Shown here piece after piece: positions 24,906-36,222 of a stretch of DNA of 64,000 nt. The notes beneath the pieces are model-generated. The model was not told where the DNA came from. It searched no databases and was given only the letters and a program-made list of their open reading frames with translations. The number at the start of each line of letters is the position of its first letter. The first letter of the stretch is position 1. This stretch comes from DASUPK01 sp963819715 (GTDB lineage: Bacteria; Actinomycetota; Thermoleophilia; Solirubrobacterales; 70-9): contig CAWFXE010000007.1 in the NCBI GenBank assembly GCA_963819715.1, forward strand, positions 11,065 to 75,064, given 5' to 3'. Position numbers and translations under genes: made by a program.

Positions 24906-26585
24906 CTAACCCACCATGTCCCTGGCGGCGGCGCCGGCGGGAATCATCGGGTAGCAGTTCTCGTCCTTGGTGACGCGGACGTCAAGGAGAACCGGGCCCT
25001 CGGTCGCCAGCGCGTCGCGCATGGCCCCCTCGACCTCGTTCTTGTCGTCGACCATCATGCCCTTGGCCCCGAAGGCATCGGCGAGCTTCGGCCAGTCGGG
25101 GCTCGGGCCCATCTCCACGGAGCTGTAGCGGCCGTCCCAGAAGAGCTCCTGCCACTGGCGGACCATCCCGAAGTAGCCGTTGTTCATCAGGAAGACCTTG
25201 ACGTCGACCCCGTGGCGCACCGCGGTGGCGAGCTCCTGGCAGGTCATGATCAGGCTGCCGTCGCCGGCGAGGCAGACGACGGTGTCGTCGGGCTGGGCGA
25301 CCTTCGCCCCGATCGCGCTCGGCAGGCCGAAGCCCATCGTGCCGAGCCCACCGGAGTTGATCCAGCGGCGGGGCTTGTCGAAGCCGTAGTACTGGGCGGC
25401 CCACATCTGATGCTGGCCGACGTCCGAAGTGATGATCGCGTCGCCATCGGTGGCCGCGTACATCGCCTGGATCATCTTCTGCGGCTTGATCTCGCTGTCG
25501 GTGGAGTCCTCGTAGCCGAGCGGGTACTCCTTCTGCCAGTTGTGGATCTGCTCCCACCAGGGATCGAGGCGCGAGCGGTCTGCCTGCGAGGCGCGGTACT
25601 CCTTGACCAGCTTGGGCAGCACCTCCTTCGCGTCGCCGACGATCGGAATGTGCGCGGGGACGTTCTTGGAGATCTCCGCCGGATCGATGTCGATGTGGAC
25701 GAACTTCGCCCGCGGCGCAAACTCGGAGAGCTTGCCCGTGATCCGGTCGTCAAAGCGCGCCCCGACGTTGACGATCAGATCCGCATTGTCCATCGCGTAG
25801 TTGGCGGTGCGAGTCCCGTGCATGCCGAGCATCCCGAGCCACTGCTCGTGACTCGCCGGGAATCCACCCAATCCCATCAGGGTGCAGGTGACGGGGAAGT
25901 TGTCGGACAGGCACAGCTCGCGCAGCTCCTCCGACGCGTTGGCGTTGATCACCCCGCCGCCGGCGTAGATCACCGGACGCTGCGCATTGGCGAGCGCGCG
26001 GGCGGCGATCCGGATCTGCTTGATGTTGCCCTCCGTGGAGGGCTTGTACCCCGGCAGGTTCGGAGTGTCCGTGCTCGGCTCGTAGTCGATGTCGGCTCGC
26101 GAGAGGTCCTGCGGGACGTCGACGAGCACAGGCCCCGGGCGCCCGGTCGAGGCAATGTGGAAGGCCGCGTGGATGTAGTCCGGGATGTACCGGGGGTCCT
26201 GGACCATGAAGCTGTGCTTGACGACCGGCATCGTGATGCCGTTGACGTCGGCCTCCTGGAAACCGTCGGTGCCGATCAGGTCGGTGCGGACCTGCCCAGT
26301 GATGAAGACCGTCGGGACTGAGTCGAGCATCGCGTCCGCGATCGGCGTGATCAGGTTCGTCGCGCCCGGGCCGGAGGTGGCGAACGCGACCCCGACTCGG
26401 CCCGAGGCCTTCGCGTAGCCCTCGGCCATGTGTCCGGCGCCCTGCTCGTGGCGCGCCTGGATGTGATCGAGGTCGGCGTCGTGGACCGCGTCGTAGATCG
26501 GCAGGTTGGCCCCACCGGGGATCCCGAAGATGTGCCTGGTGCCCTCGGCCTTGAGGGCCTCCATAAGTGCGTCAGCGGCGCGCAT
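24906..26585 (-). CDS. ilvB: Acetolactate synthase catalytic subunit
   Basis: Thiamine diphosphate and FAD enzyme of 559 aa catalysing the first common step of valine, leucine and isoleucine synthesis. Seen are FGIPGGANLPIYDA at the N-terminus, the cofactor glutamate in ARHEQGAGHMAEGYAKASG, TSGPGATNLITPIADA, and the C-terminal thiamine/Mg site CLAGDGSLIMTCQELATA ... MNNGYFGMVRQWQ. The ATG at 26585 has no Shine-Dalgarno but has TACCAT 6 nt upstream, the leaderless pattern. First gene of ilvB-ilvN-SET-menF. Confidence 0.97.
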   Translation of the reverse strand: MRAADALMEALKAEGTRHIFGIPGGANLPIYDAVHDADLDHIQARHEQGAGHMAEGYAKASGRVGVAFATSGPGATNLITPIADAMLDSVPTVFITGQVRTDLIGTDGFQEADVNGITMPVVKHSFMVQDPRYIPDYIHAAFHIASTGRPGPVLVDVPQDLSRADIDYEPSTDTPNLPGYKPSTEGNIKQIRIAARALANAQRPVIYAGGGVINANASEELRELCLSDNFPVTCTLMGLGGFPASHEQWLGMLGMHGTRTANYAMDNADLIVNVGARFDDRITGKLSEFAPRAKFVHIDIDPAEISKNVPAHIPIVGDAKEVLPKLVKEYRASQADRSRLDPWWEQIHNWQKEYPLGYEDSTDSEIKPQKMIQAMYAATDGDAIITSDVGQHQMWAAQYYGFDKPRRWINSGGLGTMGFGLPSAIGAKVAQPDDTVVCLAGDGSLIMTCQELATAVRHGVDVKVFLMNNGYFGMVRQWQELFWDGRYSSVEMGPSPDWPKLADAFGAKGMMVDDKNEVEGAMRDALATEGPVLLDVRVTKDENCYPMIPAGAAARDMVG

Positions 26586-26827
26586 GGGCCGATGGTAGCC
26601 AAGCGGTCAATGCGCGCGCGAGCCGTCGCTCTCACGACGGGGGCTATTCACAGTCGTTGTGACACCGGCAATGAATGGGGCGACAACGTCACGGCAGCAA
26701 TGAAGCCGGATGAGAGGCGGATGAGGAGAGGAGCACTGGGGGTACCTCCAGCCCCGGTGGCGACCGCTATCGAAATGGGAGCGGGCGCTACCACCAGAGT
26801 GATCCGGCTGGTAGCGGAGGCGATCAA
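26586..26827. promoter_or_regulatory. Divergent intergenic region before ilvB
   Basis: This 242 bp region separates ilvB from the RHH-like gene. TACCAT (26592-26597, minus) is the ilvB -10 candidate. A perfect 6-bp hairpin CCGTCG/CGACGG with 6 nt loop lies at 26623-26640. A 16-bp dyad, CTGGGGGTACCTCCAG, symmetric except for one pair, lies at 26736-26751. Several short GTG-started frames rich in Leu/Val/Ile exist on the minus strand, but none is convincing as a leader peptide. GGAGG at 26817-26821 serves the plus-strand gene. Confidence 0.35.
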
Positions 26828-27259
26828 ATGGGTAGCGACGGCACCCGGGACCCGACAGGCACCCGGGACCCGACAGGCACCCGGGACCAACCCGCCGATG
26901 AAGCCGAGCCGGCCGATTACGCGTCGTCGATGGCGAGGGCGGCGGCACGGCGTCAGCGCGATGAGCGGAACCGTGCTCCGGGGACCTGGATGCCCGGGCC
27001 GGAGGAATTGGACCGGGATCCAGAGCCGGGCGATGACACCGATTTCGGCACCGATGGGCCCGAGAGGGAATACACGAGCCGCCAGCTCGGCGTCCGGCTG
27101 CGGCCGAAGCACTGGGAGCGGCTGCTTGACGCGGCTCGGCTCTATGGCGTCAGGCCGACGACGATGGCGCGCATGATGATCGTGCGCGGGACCAATGCGA
27201 TCCATGAGGCTGAGCTGCGGGCGCGGGCACGCGAATGGAGGGAGTCGGGGTCCGAGTAG
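26828..27259 (+). CDS. Hypothetical protein with ribbon-helix-helix-like C-terminus
   Basis: A 143 aa protein not assigned to a known family. The N-terminal third is low-complexity and acidic/polar, encoded by 18-bp tandem repeats (three GTRD units). The middle is charged. Residues about 95-140 (YTSRQLGVRLRPKHWERLLDAARLYGVRPTTMARMMIVRGTNAI is the general region, key elements YTSRQLGVRL and PTTMARMMIVRG) look like a beta strand plus two helices as in ribbon-helix-helix DNA-binding domains. The ATG has GGAGG 6-7 nt upstream. It is divergent from ilvB and might regulate it; that is speculation. Confidence 0.6.
   Translation: MGSDGTRDPTGTRDPTGTRDQPADEAEPADYASSMARAAARRQRDERNRAPGTWMPGPEELDRDPEPGDDTDFGTDGPEREYTSRQLGVRLRPKHWERLLDAARLYGVRPTTMARMMIVRGTNAIHEAELRARAREWRESGSE
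26840..26893 (+). repeat. Tandem 18-bp repeat, about 2.7 copies
   Basis: The unit GGCACCCGGGACCCGACA is repeated perfectly at 26840-26857 and 26858-26875, with a third, partly diverged copy at 26876-26893. Being a multiple of three, it adds GTRDPT units to the N-terminus of the overlapping gene without shifting the frame. Copy number may vary between strains. Confidence 0.85.
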
Positions 27260-27262
27260 TGC

Positions 27263-28435
27263 TCAGCGAGCGGCGGCGGGAGTACCCGGCTTCCACTGCG
27301 TCCGCGGGTCGATCGCCGAGTCGATGACGCGGCCCTTTTGCCGCTCGATCGTCTTCAGCATCGAGCGGACCAGCTCGTCGCCGAGGTAGCTCGGCTTCAG
27401 GCCCAGATCCAGCAGCTTCGTGTGGACCGGGTTGTAGTAGTGCTCCTCGGCCTCGACGCGCGGGTTCTCGACGCTCTCGATGTCGATCTCGAAGCCCACC
27501 TCGGCGGCTGAGCGCTGCACCAACTCGGCCAGCTCGCTGACGGAGAACTGCTCGGTGAACTGGTTGTAGACGCGGAACTCGCCGGCGTCGGCCGGGTTCT
27601 CGACGGCCAGCTCAACGCACTGGAGGGTGTCGCGGATGTTGAGGAAGCCGCGGGTCTGGCCGCCCTTGCCGTAGACCGTGAGCGGGTGGCCGACGACGGC
27701 CTGCACGCAGAAGCGGTTGAGGACCGTGCCGAACCACTCGTCGTAGTCGAAGCGCGTGCAGAGGCGCTCGTCCTGGGCGGTCTCGTCGGTCTCGATCCCG
27801 TAGACGACGCCCTGGTTGAGGTCCGTCGAGCGCAGGCCCCAGACGCGGCACGCGAAGTGGATGTTGTGCGAGTCGTGGACCTTGGAGAGGTGGTAGAGCG
27901 AGCCCGGGAGCTTCGGGAAGGGCAGCGTGTCCTTGCGGCCCTTGTGTTCGATCTCGATGTAGCCCTCCTCGATGTCGATGTTGGGCGTGCCGTACTCACC
28001 CATCGTCCCGAGCTTGACCAGGTGGCAGTCCGGGGCGTGATCGCGGAGGAAGAAGAGGAGGTTGAGCGTGCCGATCACGTTCGTGTACTGGGTCTCGACG
28101 GCCTGCTCGCGGCTGGCCATCGAGAACGGCGCGGACGGCTGCTCGCCGTAATGGATTACGGCCTCGGGCTTGGTCTCGACGATCACCTCCTCGAGAAAGG
28201 CGGCGTCCTCGATCGCGCCGACGTATGAGCGGATCTCCTTCCCCGAGACCTCGTGCCAAGCCGCGATCCGCTCGTCGAGCGGCCTGATCGGCGTCAGGGA
28301 ATCGGTGCCGTGGCGCTCGTGCCACTTGCGGCGAGAGAAGTTGTCGACGACGGATACCTCGTGTCCCCGGGCCGAGAAGCGCATCGCCGTCGGCCAGCCG
28401 AGATAACCGTCGCCCCCGAGGATGAGGACGCGCAT
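27263..28435 (-). CDS. sqdB: UDP-sulfoquinovose synthase (SQD1-type)
   Basis: NAD-dependent short-chain epimerase-fold enzyme of 390 aa that makes UDP-sulfoquinovose from UDP-glucose and sulfite, the head-group donor for sulfoquinovosyl lipids. The nucleotide loop is LILGGDGYLGWPTA; the SQD1-specific HYGEQPSAPFSM, TMGEYGTPNIDIEEG and LPGSLYHLSKVHDSHN (with the YxxxK pair) and LNQGVVYGIETDET are all present. The ATG has TACTCT 10 nt upstream. The following plus-strand glycosyltransferase may act on related lipids. SQD1-like enzymes in some organisms serve glycoprotein rather than lipid sulfosugars, so end product is uncertain. Confidence 0.9.
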   Translation of the reverse strand: MRVLILGGDGYLGWPTAMRFSARGHEVSVVDNFSRRKWHERHGTDSLTPIRPLDERIAAWHEVSGKEIRSYVGAIEDAAFLEEVIVETKPEAVIHYGEQPSAPFSMASREQAVETQYTNVIGTLNLLFFLRDHAPDCHLVKLGTMGEYGTPNIDIEEGYIEIEHKGRKDTLPFPKLPGSLYHLSKVHDSHNIHFACRVWGLRSTDLNQGVVYGIETDETAQDERLCTRFDYDEWFGTVLNRFCVQAVVGHPLTVYGKGGQTRGFLNIRDTLQCVELAVENPADAGEFRVYNQFTEQFSVSELAELVQRSAAEVGFEIDIESVENPRVEAEEHYYNPVHTKLLDLGLKPSYLGDELVRSMLKTIERQKGRVIDSAIDPRTQWKPGTPAAAR

Positions 28436-28515
28436 GAGAGGCGGCAGAGTAGCGGCCCGAGCGGCGCATCGTCGTGCCCGCATGGGCGAGCGTCGCCACC
28501 TATTCTGGCGCCGCC

Positions 28516-28890
28516 TTGACCGTCTTCCCCGTCGCCTCAGTCTTCCCCGAAGAGCTGACCGCTCTTCGCGTCGGCGGTCTCGTCCTCGCCGTGCCTGCTC
28601 TTTGCGTTCGCGATCTGGCGCCGGCGCATCGCTCTCCAACGGGGCGGTGCTGCTGGCATCTTCGGCGCGCTCGCGCTGCGATCGTCTCCGGCACGGAGAT
28701 CCTCAACGGGCTGCTCTCGACGTTCGCCTTCAAGCAGGGAAACGGCGGCCGGATCCTGGGGCTCGCCGTCTTCGCGATCATCGTCCTCTTCTTCCTGGTG
28801 CTCCGGGCGCTGACGGAGAGCGCCCGCATGAACCAGCAGCTCTCCGCACTGCTCGAGGGCCTGGCCTGGGAGGAGTTCCGCGCAGGCGAA
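28516..28890 (+). pseudogene. DUF2304-like membrane protein, frameshifted
   Basis: From about 28690 one frame encodes a membrane helix plus polar tail (GGRILGLAVFAIIVLFFLVL, then ARMNQQLSALLEGLAWEEF), the DUF2304 pattern commonly found beside family 2 glycosyltransferases. Before that, a hydrophobic stretch (LLFAFAIWRRRIALQRGG) is in another frame, so at least one base is missing or extra near 28.6-28.7 kb. TATTCT at 28501 with a TTG at 28516 is a candidate start. It may be fused to the following transferase, since no start codon separates them. Disruption is probably a sequence error. Confidence 0.5.
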
Positions 28891-28891
28891 G

Positions 28892-29590
28892 CTGCCCGAG
28901 CGCTTCCGCGACAAGATCGCCGTGGTCATCCCCGCCTACAACGAGGCCGACAGCGTGGGAGACGTGGTCGCGGCAGATCCCGGCGGAGGTTTGCGGCGAG
29001 CAGACCGCCGTGCTGGTGGTCGACGACGGCTCGCGAGACGACACCAGCGAGGCCGCCGCCAAGGCCGGTGCGGTCGTCGCCCGCCACGTGATCAATCGGG
29101 GGGCGGCGCGGCGCTGCGCACCGGCTACCGGCTGATGGCCGAGTCGGGCGCGCTCGTGGTGGTCACGCTCGACGCCGATGGCCAGCACCTGCCCAGCGAG
29201 ATGGAGCGGCTGGTGAAGCCGGTACTCGACGACGAGGTCGACGTCGCACATGGCTCCCGCGTCCTCGGCGATGCCGACCCCAACACCCGCTCACGCGAGC
29301 TGGGGATCGTCCTCTTCAACAAGATGATCTCCTTCATCACCCGGACCAAGGTCTCCGACGCATCGAACGGCTACCGCGCGGTTCGCACCACGGTCCTGCC
29401 CCAGCTCGTCCTGCGACAGGAGCAGTTCCACACCTCCGAGTTCCTGATCGAGGCGATCAAGCGCGGCGTGCCCGCGAAGGAGGTGCCGGTGACGGTCGCG
29501 AAGCGCACCCACGGCCATTCGAAGAAGCCGGCCGTCGTCCGCTACGGCCTGGGCTTCACGAACGCGATCGTCCGCACCTGGCTGCGCTAG
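28892..29590 (+). pseudogene. Family 2 glycosyltransferase, frameshifted
   Basis: Dolichol-phosphate-mannose-synthase-like GT2. The pieces, in order: KIAVVIPAYNEADSVGDVV (to about 28970), then in a second frame TAVLVVDDGSRDDTSEAAAK (to about 29101), then back in the first frame GALVVVTLDADGQHLPSEM with the DxD-type site, DVAHGSRVLGD, and the end KKPAVVRYGLGFTNAIVRTWLR. Two compensating single-base shifts, one in a G run at about 29101, break it. All conserved motifs survive, so sequencing error is more likely than decay. It lies downstream of the DUF2304-like stretch and divergent from sqdB. Confidence 0.8.
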
Positions 29591-29631
29591 CGCGCTTGCA
29601 AGCGGGGCAATCCAGGGCTAGCCTTGGACCC

Positions 29632-30514
29632 GTGTGGAGAAAGGGCTTGACGCCCCAGTCGCGCGCTTCTGGCGAGCGCTGCCACGGCCGCAGGACTGCT
29701 GCTGGCGGCCGTTTCGCCGGCGCAAGGCGGCGCTCGAGATCGGATATCACAGACCTATTCGGTCCCGCGCCGCCGGCGCTGTGCATCAACCCAGATCCGA
29801 TTGACCTCGTCCAGGCGACCGGACCAGCCGGCTCCGTTCTACACGGTTCCGGCTGCCCCCGGCCAATCCCTGCTGATCACCTCCTGGAGCCATCACGCGG
29901 CCGCCGGCTCGGCGCCGCTTGAGTTCAAGGTCTACCGGCCGGTCGGCGGCGCGACCTACAGGGTGGTCGGCCACGATGGCCCGCGCCCGCTCAACTCGGG
30001 CGCCGTCAATACCTTCTCGGGTCTCCACATCCCCGTTTTGCCGGGCGACGTGATCGGGCTGCACACATCCGCGGCGCCCACGGCATGTCACTTCAACGCA
30101 CTCGGCCAGAGTTACCTGTTCCGAGGCGGTGATCTGGCCGACAGCCAGGAAGGTACGTTCGGTCCGAACACAGGCGAGCAGCTCAACGTGAGCGCGCTCG
30201 TCGCGCCGGACAACCGATTGACCGTGCACCGGGTCAAGCGCAACAAGAAGAGAGGCTTGGCCAAGATCAAACTTGGCATTCCAAACCCGGGCGAGCTGCA
30301 CCTCGCGGGCGCCGGCGTCTCATTTCGGGGGGCCCGTCATAGAGCTGTACCGGCCGGGAATCTTTCGATCGTCGTCCGCGCGTTCGGCAGGGCCAGGGAG
30401 AAACTGCTCGATACCGGCAAGGTCAGAGTGGTTGCGCAGCTCAGCTACGTCGTCGCCGGAGTCCAGGGCACATTCCTACCCGTGAAACTGACGCTGCGGA
30501 AGCGGCGGGGCTAG
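29632..30514 (+). pseudogene. Secreted beta-rich protein of unknown function, N-terminus frameshifted
   Basis: The intact part (29801-30514) encodes a beta-rich protein with YTVPAAPGQSLLITSWSHH, FKVYRPVGGATYRVVG, and a C-terminal domain ending LPVKLTLRKRRG. Upstream in other frames are a GTG at 29632 (TAGCCT 7 nt before it), a signal-peptide-like run (ALLASAATAAGLLLAAVSP), and ALCINPDPIDLVQATGPAG. Joined, these make a secreted protein of about 290 residues. Two shifts are needed, near 29660 and 29830. I recognise no characterised family; similar secreted proteins seem frequent in this actinobacterial group, from memory. Confidence 0.55.
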
Positions 30515-30531
30515 CTCTATTCCGCCCTTCG

Positions 30532-30829
30532 TCAGGCGGGCCGGTCCGCCGGGCCGGGCCTGACCTCGGCCGGGTCCGGCAGGTACAGGTCGGTCCCGCA
30601 GCGGGGGCAGACCTGGACGTGCAGCTTCACGATCGTTGCTGCAGGTCGGGCAGCGCCGCTCGGGCTCGGTGTGCTCGGAGCGATAGAGGATCGCCGCGAT
30701 CAGGCCGAAGAGCGGCAGGACGGTTCCGATCAGGAACCAGATGAAGAAGGAGCTGCCCTTGCCGCGGCCCACGAATCCCGTGGCGAGGCCGAAGAGCAGT
30801 GCGATGATCACGTACGGAGCACCGGCCAT
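30532..30829 (-). pseudogene. Small membrane protein with C-terminal zinc ribbon, one frameshift
   Basis: The N-terminal 50 residues hold two membrane helices (YVIIALLFGLATGFVG, FIWFLIGTVLPLFGLIAAIL). Then CPTC is followed, after removal of one base near 30634, by VCPRCGTDLYLPDPAEV, completing a CxxC...CxxC zinc ribbon and ending at a TGA at 30532. Without the correction the frame runs on into the end of the neighbouring gene with an unlikely tail. The ATG has TAAGCT 6 nt upstream. Total about 98 residues; function unknown. Confidence 0.7.
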
Positions 30830-31020
30830 CCGCCGAGCTTAGGCCTAAAGTCGCGCCCCGCGGTCCGGGCCGTCCCCGGCGCTGTCATCCCAGCCCGTGG
30901 TGTGCTTGTACTTCGGCGGCGGAGGGGGCCACCGTCGACGAGCCGGGTTTCGCCGCGACCATTGCGTCGGCGGAGTGTTGATGAATAGGCTGCACGTCTC
31001 GCAGGGGGCTTCAGGAACGA

Positions 31021-32657
31021 GATGCCATCGTCGACCGGAAGTCGAAGCTCGTAGCGCTCGGAGGGGCTCTGCTCGCGGCCCTGGCTCTCACAGCCCCGGC
31101 CCAGGCGCGTCCGAATGCCAGGCGACGCGACGGGCGGCCGAACATCCTCGTCGTGATGACCGACGACATGGCGTCGACGGACGTGGCGCTGATGCCGAAC
31201 GTCAAGAAGCTGCTCGCGAAGCAGGGGACGACCTTCGCCGATGCGGTCGACGACTTCCCGCTCTGCTGCCCGGCGCGGGCCACCTTCATCACCGGCCAGT
31301 ACGCGCACAACCACGGCGTCGGCGGCAACTTCTGGCCCTACGGCTGGTACGGGATGCCGCACCGCAAGAACATCCTCCCGGCCTGGCTCGCAGCGAGGCC
31401 GGCTATCAACACGGCCCTGATCGGCAAGTGGCTGAACGGCTACGGCGCCGCCGACGCTCACGGCGAGATCCCGGCCGGCTTCGACACCTGGCGCGGGCTG
31501 CTCGACGTGTCGGCCTACGACTACTACAACTTCGTGATGAACCAGAACGGCAGGCTCCGCAGCTGGGGTGACCCGGACTTCGCGCACAAGCTGGTGGAGT
31601 TCGCGAGCATCGAGGCCCTGCCGCACGAGCAGACCGTCGCAGACGATCCTCGATCAGCTGCACAGAGGTGATGGGCGATCCGCCCTACAGCTACTGGGGC
31701 GCCTAGAACCCGGCCGATTACTCGCCGGACGTGACGGGCCAGGATCACCAACAAGCTCGTCGCCGCCAGGGCAAGACCGACAAGCCGTTCTTCATCTGGT
31801 GGGCGCCGGCGGCTCCCCACCGCGAGGACGTCGTCGACCACGCTGATGGGCCGTCCCGGCGCCGACCCGCGGCCGCCGACGCGCTACGAGCAGCTCAGCA
31901 AGACGCTTCCAGCTGCCCCGCCCGCTGAGCTTCAACGAGGCCGACATGTCCGACAAGGGCTCTCCCGTGACCAGCCAAGACGCCCGCCGCTGACCGATGA
32001 GCAGATCGGGCAGCTCCAGCTCGACTACGAGGGCCGGGTCGGCTCACTGCGCGCGGTCGACGACGGCGTGGCGCGGCTGGTGAAGACCCTGCGCCGGACC
32101 CACCAGCTCGAGAACACGCTGATCATGTTCCTCTCCGACAACGGCTGGCTCCAGGGTGAGCACGGATCCCGGGCGACAAGTACCTGCCGTACGAGGAGTC
32201 GATCCGGGTCCCGCTGATCGTTCGCGGGCCCGGGCGTGCCGGCCGGGAAGACGATCCACGGCCAGGTCGGCAACATCGACTTCGCGCCCACGCTGCTGGA
32301 CGCCGCGAACGCCAAGGCCGGCCGGAAGATGGACGGCGTGTCGCTCCTGCCGACGATCCGGCGCCCGAAGCGGCGCCCGAATGGGCGCTCGAGATCGAGG
32401 CGCTGCGACCGCTGTTCGAGGGCACCATCCCGAACAACGCCTGGGACCGCCCCTACCGCGGGGTGAGGACCGACCGCTACACCTACTTCGTCTGGAGCGA
32501 GACCGGCGAGGAGGAGCTATACGACCGCCGGACGGATCCGTTCCAGATGACGAACGTCGCGACGAGCCCCGCGTACGCGGGAATCAAGGCGCACTGGCGG
32601 CGAAGCTGGTCGCGGCTCGACCGCTGCAAGGGCCGCTCCTGCCGAGTCCAGCCGTAG
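31021..32657 (+). pseudogene. Sulfatase family protein, multiply frameshifted
   Basis: Pieces of a secreted type I sulfatase in order: signal-peptide-like run (LVALGGALLAALALTAPAQA), NILVVMTDDMAST with metal-binding Asp pair, LCCPARATFITGQYAHNHGV with the CxPxR formylglycine signature, IGKWLNGYG, KPFFIWWAPAAPHRED, NTLIMFLSDNGWLQGEH with the second Asp-Asn metal site, VGNIDFAPTLLDAA, and the C-terminal TDRYTYFVWSETGEEELYD. At least six single-base shifts and one in-frame stop interrupt about 540 residues. TAGGCT at 30987 is a promoter candidate; the start codon is unclear. The motif order is complete, so sequence error is the likely cause. Confidence 0.75.
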
Positions 32658-32660
32658 CGC

Positions 32661-34101
<1,441 letters not shown>

Positions 34102-34103
<2 letters not shown>

Positions 34104-34381
34104 CAGAGCCCCCAGCCCTCACGGTCGCCTCGTCCGCCGAAGTAGTGCCCGACCTCGTGGAGCACGGTCTGGCGACGCCTCGGCGATCGGTGGTGCTCGC
34201 GGTAGATGATGATCCGCTGCAGGCCGCCGCGGGGATCGAAGAGGCCCGACAGCGTCCCGACGGATGGCTGTCCTCGACGAGCACGGCCACGTTGTGAGCT
34301 TGGCGGCGATCTCGGGCGGCAGCGCGTCGAGCGCGTCCTGGACCGCCGCGCGCACCTCCTCGTCGGTGAGCTCAGCGCGCC

Positions 34382-34385
<4 letters not shown>
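34102..34385 (-). pseudogene. Zinicin-like metallopeptidase family protein, frameshifted
   Basis: Small putative zinc peptidase (about 95 residues). Start GTG at 34385 gives VRRAELTDEEVRAAVQDALD, typical of the family's N-terminus; in shifted frames follow VAVLVEDSHPSG, SGLFDPRGGLQRIIIYREH, and TVLHEVGHYFG with the HExxH zinc motif. Two single-base shifts separate these. The GTG overlaps the gatA stop as GTGA and the TGA overlaps the gatB ATG, so it is embedded in the gat operon. Substrate unknown. Confidence 0.72.
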
Positions 34386-35806
<1,421 letters not shown>

Positions 35807-36092
35807 CTACGCCTGTGGCGAGGGGACGCGGAAGGCGCCGGCGGCCGGGTCGGGCGCGCGCTCGAGCACCTCGTCGCGGTCCCAGCTGGGCCGCGGCTCG
35901 TCGGGCCGGAGGACGTTCTCGAGCTCGATCACGTGCGAGGTCGGCTCGACGCCGTCCAGGTCGAGCTCGGCAGATGTGCTCGACGTGCTCGAGGATGCCC
36001 GAGAGCTCCGCGGCCATCCGCTCGACCTCGGGCTCGGTCAGCTGCAGCCGCGCGAGCTTGGCGACGTGCAGCACTTGTTCCCGCTCGATCAT
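35807..36092 (-). pseudogene. gatC: Asp/Glu-tRNA(Asn/Gln) amidotransferase subunit C, one frameshift
   Basis: Small stabilising subunit of GatCAB. MIEREQVLHVAKLARLQLTEPEVERM and LSGILEHVEHI are typical; after removing one extra base near 35971 the frame continues through DGVEPTSHVIELENVLRPDEPRP to a TAG at 35807, about 95 residues in all. TATGAT stands 6 nt before the ATG, a near-consensus leaderless start that also marks the promoter of the gatC-gatA-peptidase-gatB operon. Confidence 0.88.
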
Positions 36093-36127
36093 GGGCGGAT
36101 CATAGGAGGGCTCCTCGCGCGGGTGGC

Positions 36128-36180
36128 GCCGAATTTCACCTTCGACACGCGCGTTTTCACGCGTGTCGATGAAATTCGGC
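36128..36180. repeat. Long inverted repeat between divergent promoters
   Basis: Arms of 21 bp pair perfectly apart from a 3-nt bulge: 36128-36138 with 36170-36180, and 36142-36151 with 36160-36169; the loop is 36152-36159 and the bulge 36139-36141. The outer arm (GCCGAATTTCA) is AT-rich for this genome. Both flanking genes point away, so it is not a terminator. It lies between the probable -35 regions of gatC (-10 TATGAT, 36099-36104) and the DUF4345 gene (-10 TAGGAT, 36208-36213). Confidence 0.85.
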
Positions 36181-36222
36181 GACAGGACCCGCGCCGAGCC
36201 GCCCGGATAGGATCCGCCCGCG

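Noticed and set aside
26607..27205. Minus-strand frames covering the RHH-like gene and the ilvB upstream region
   Set aside because: Low-complexity products; the plus-strand gene has a proper Shine-Dalgarno and folded C-terminus. An ilv leader peptide in this stretch was considered but not supported.
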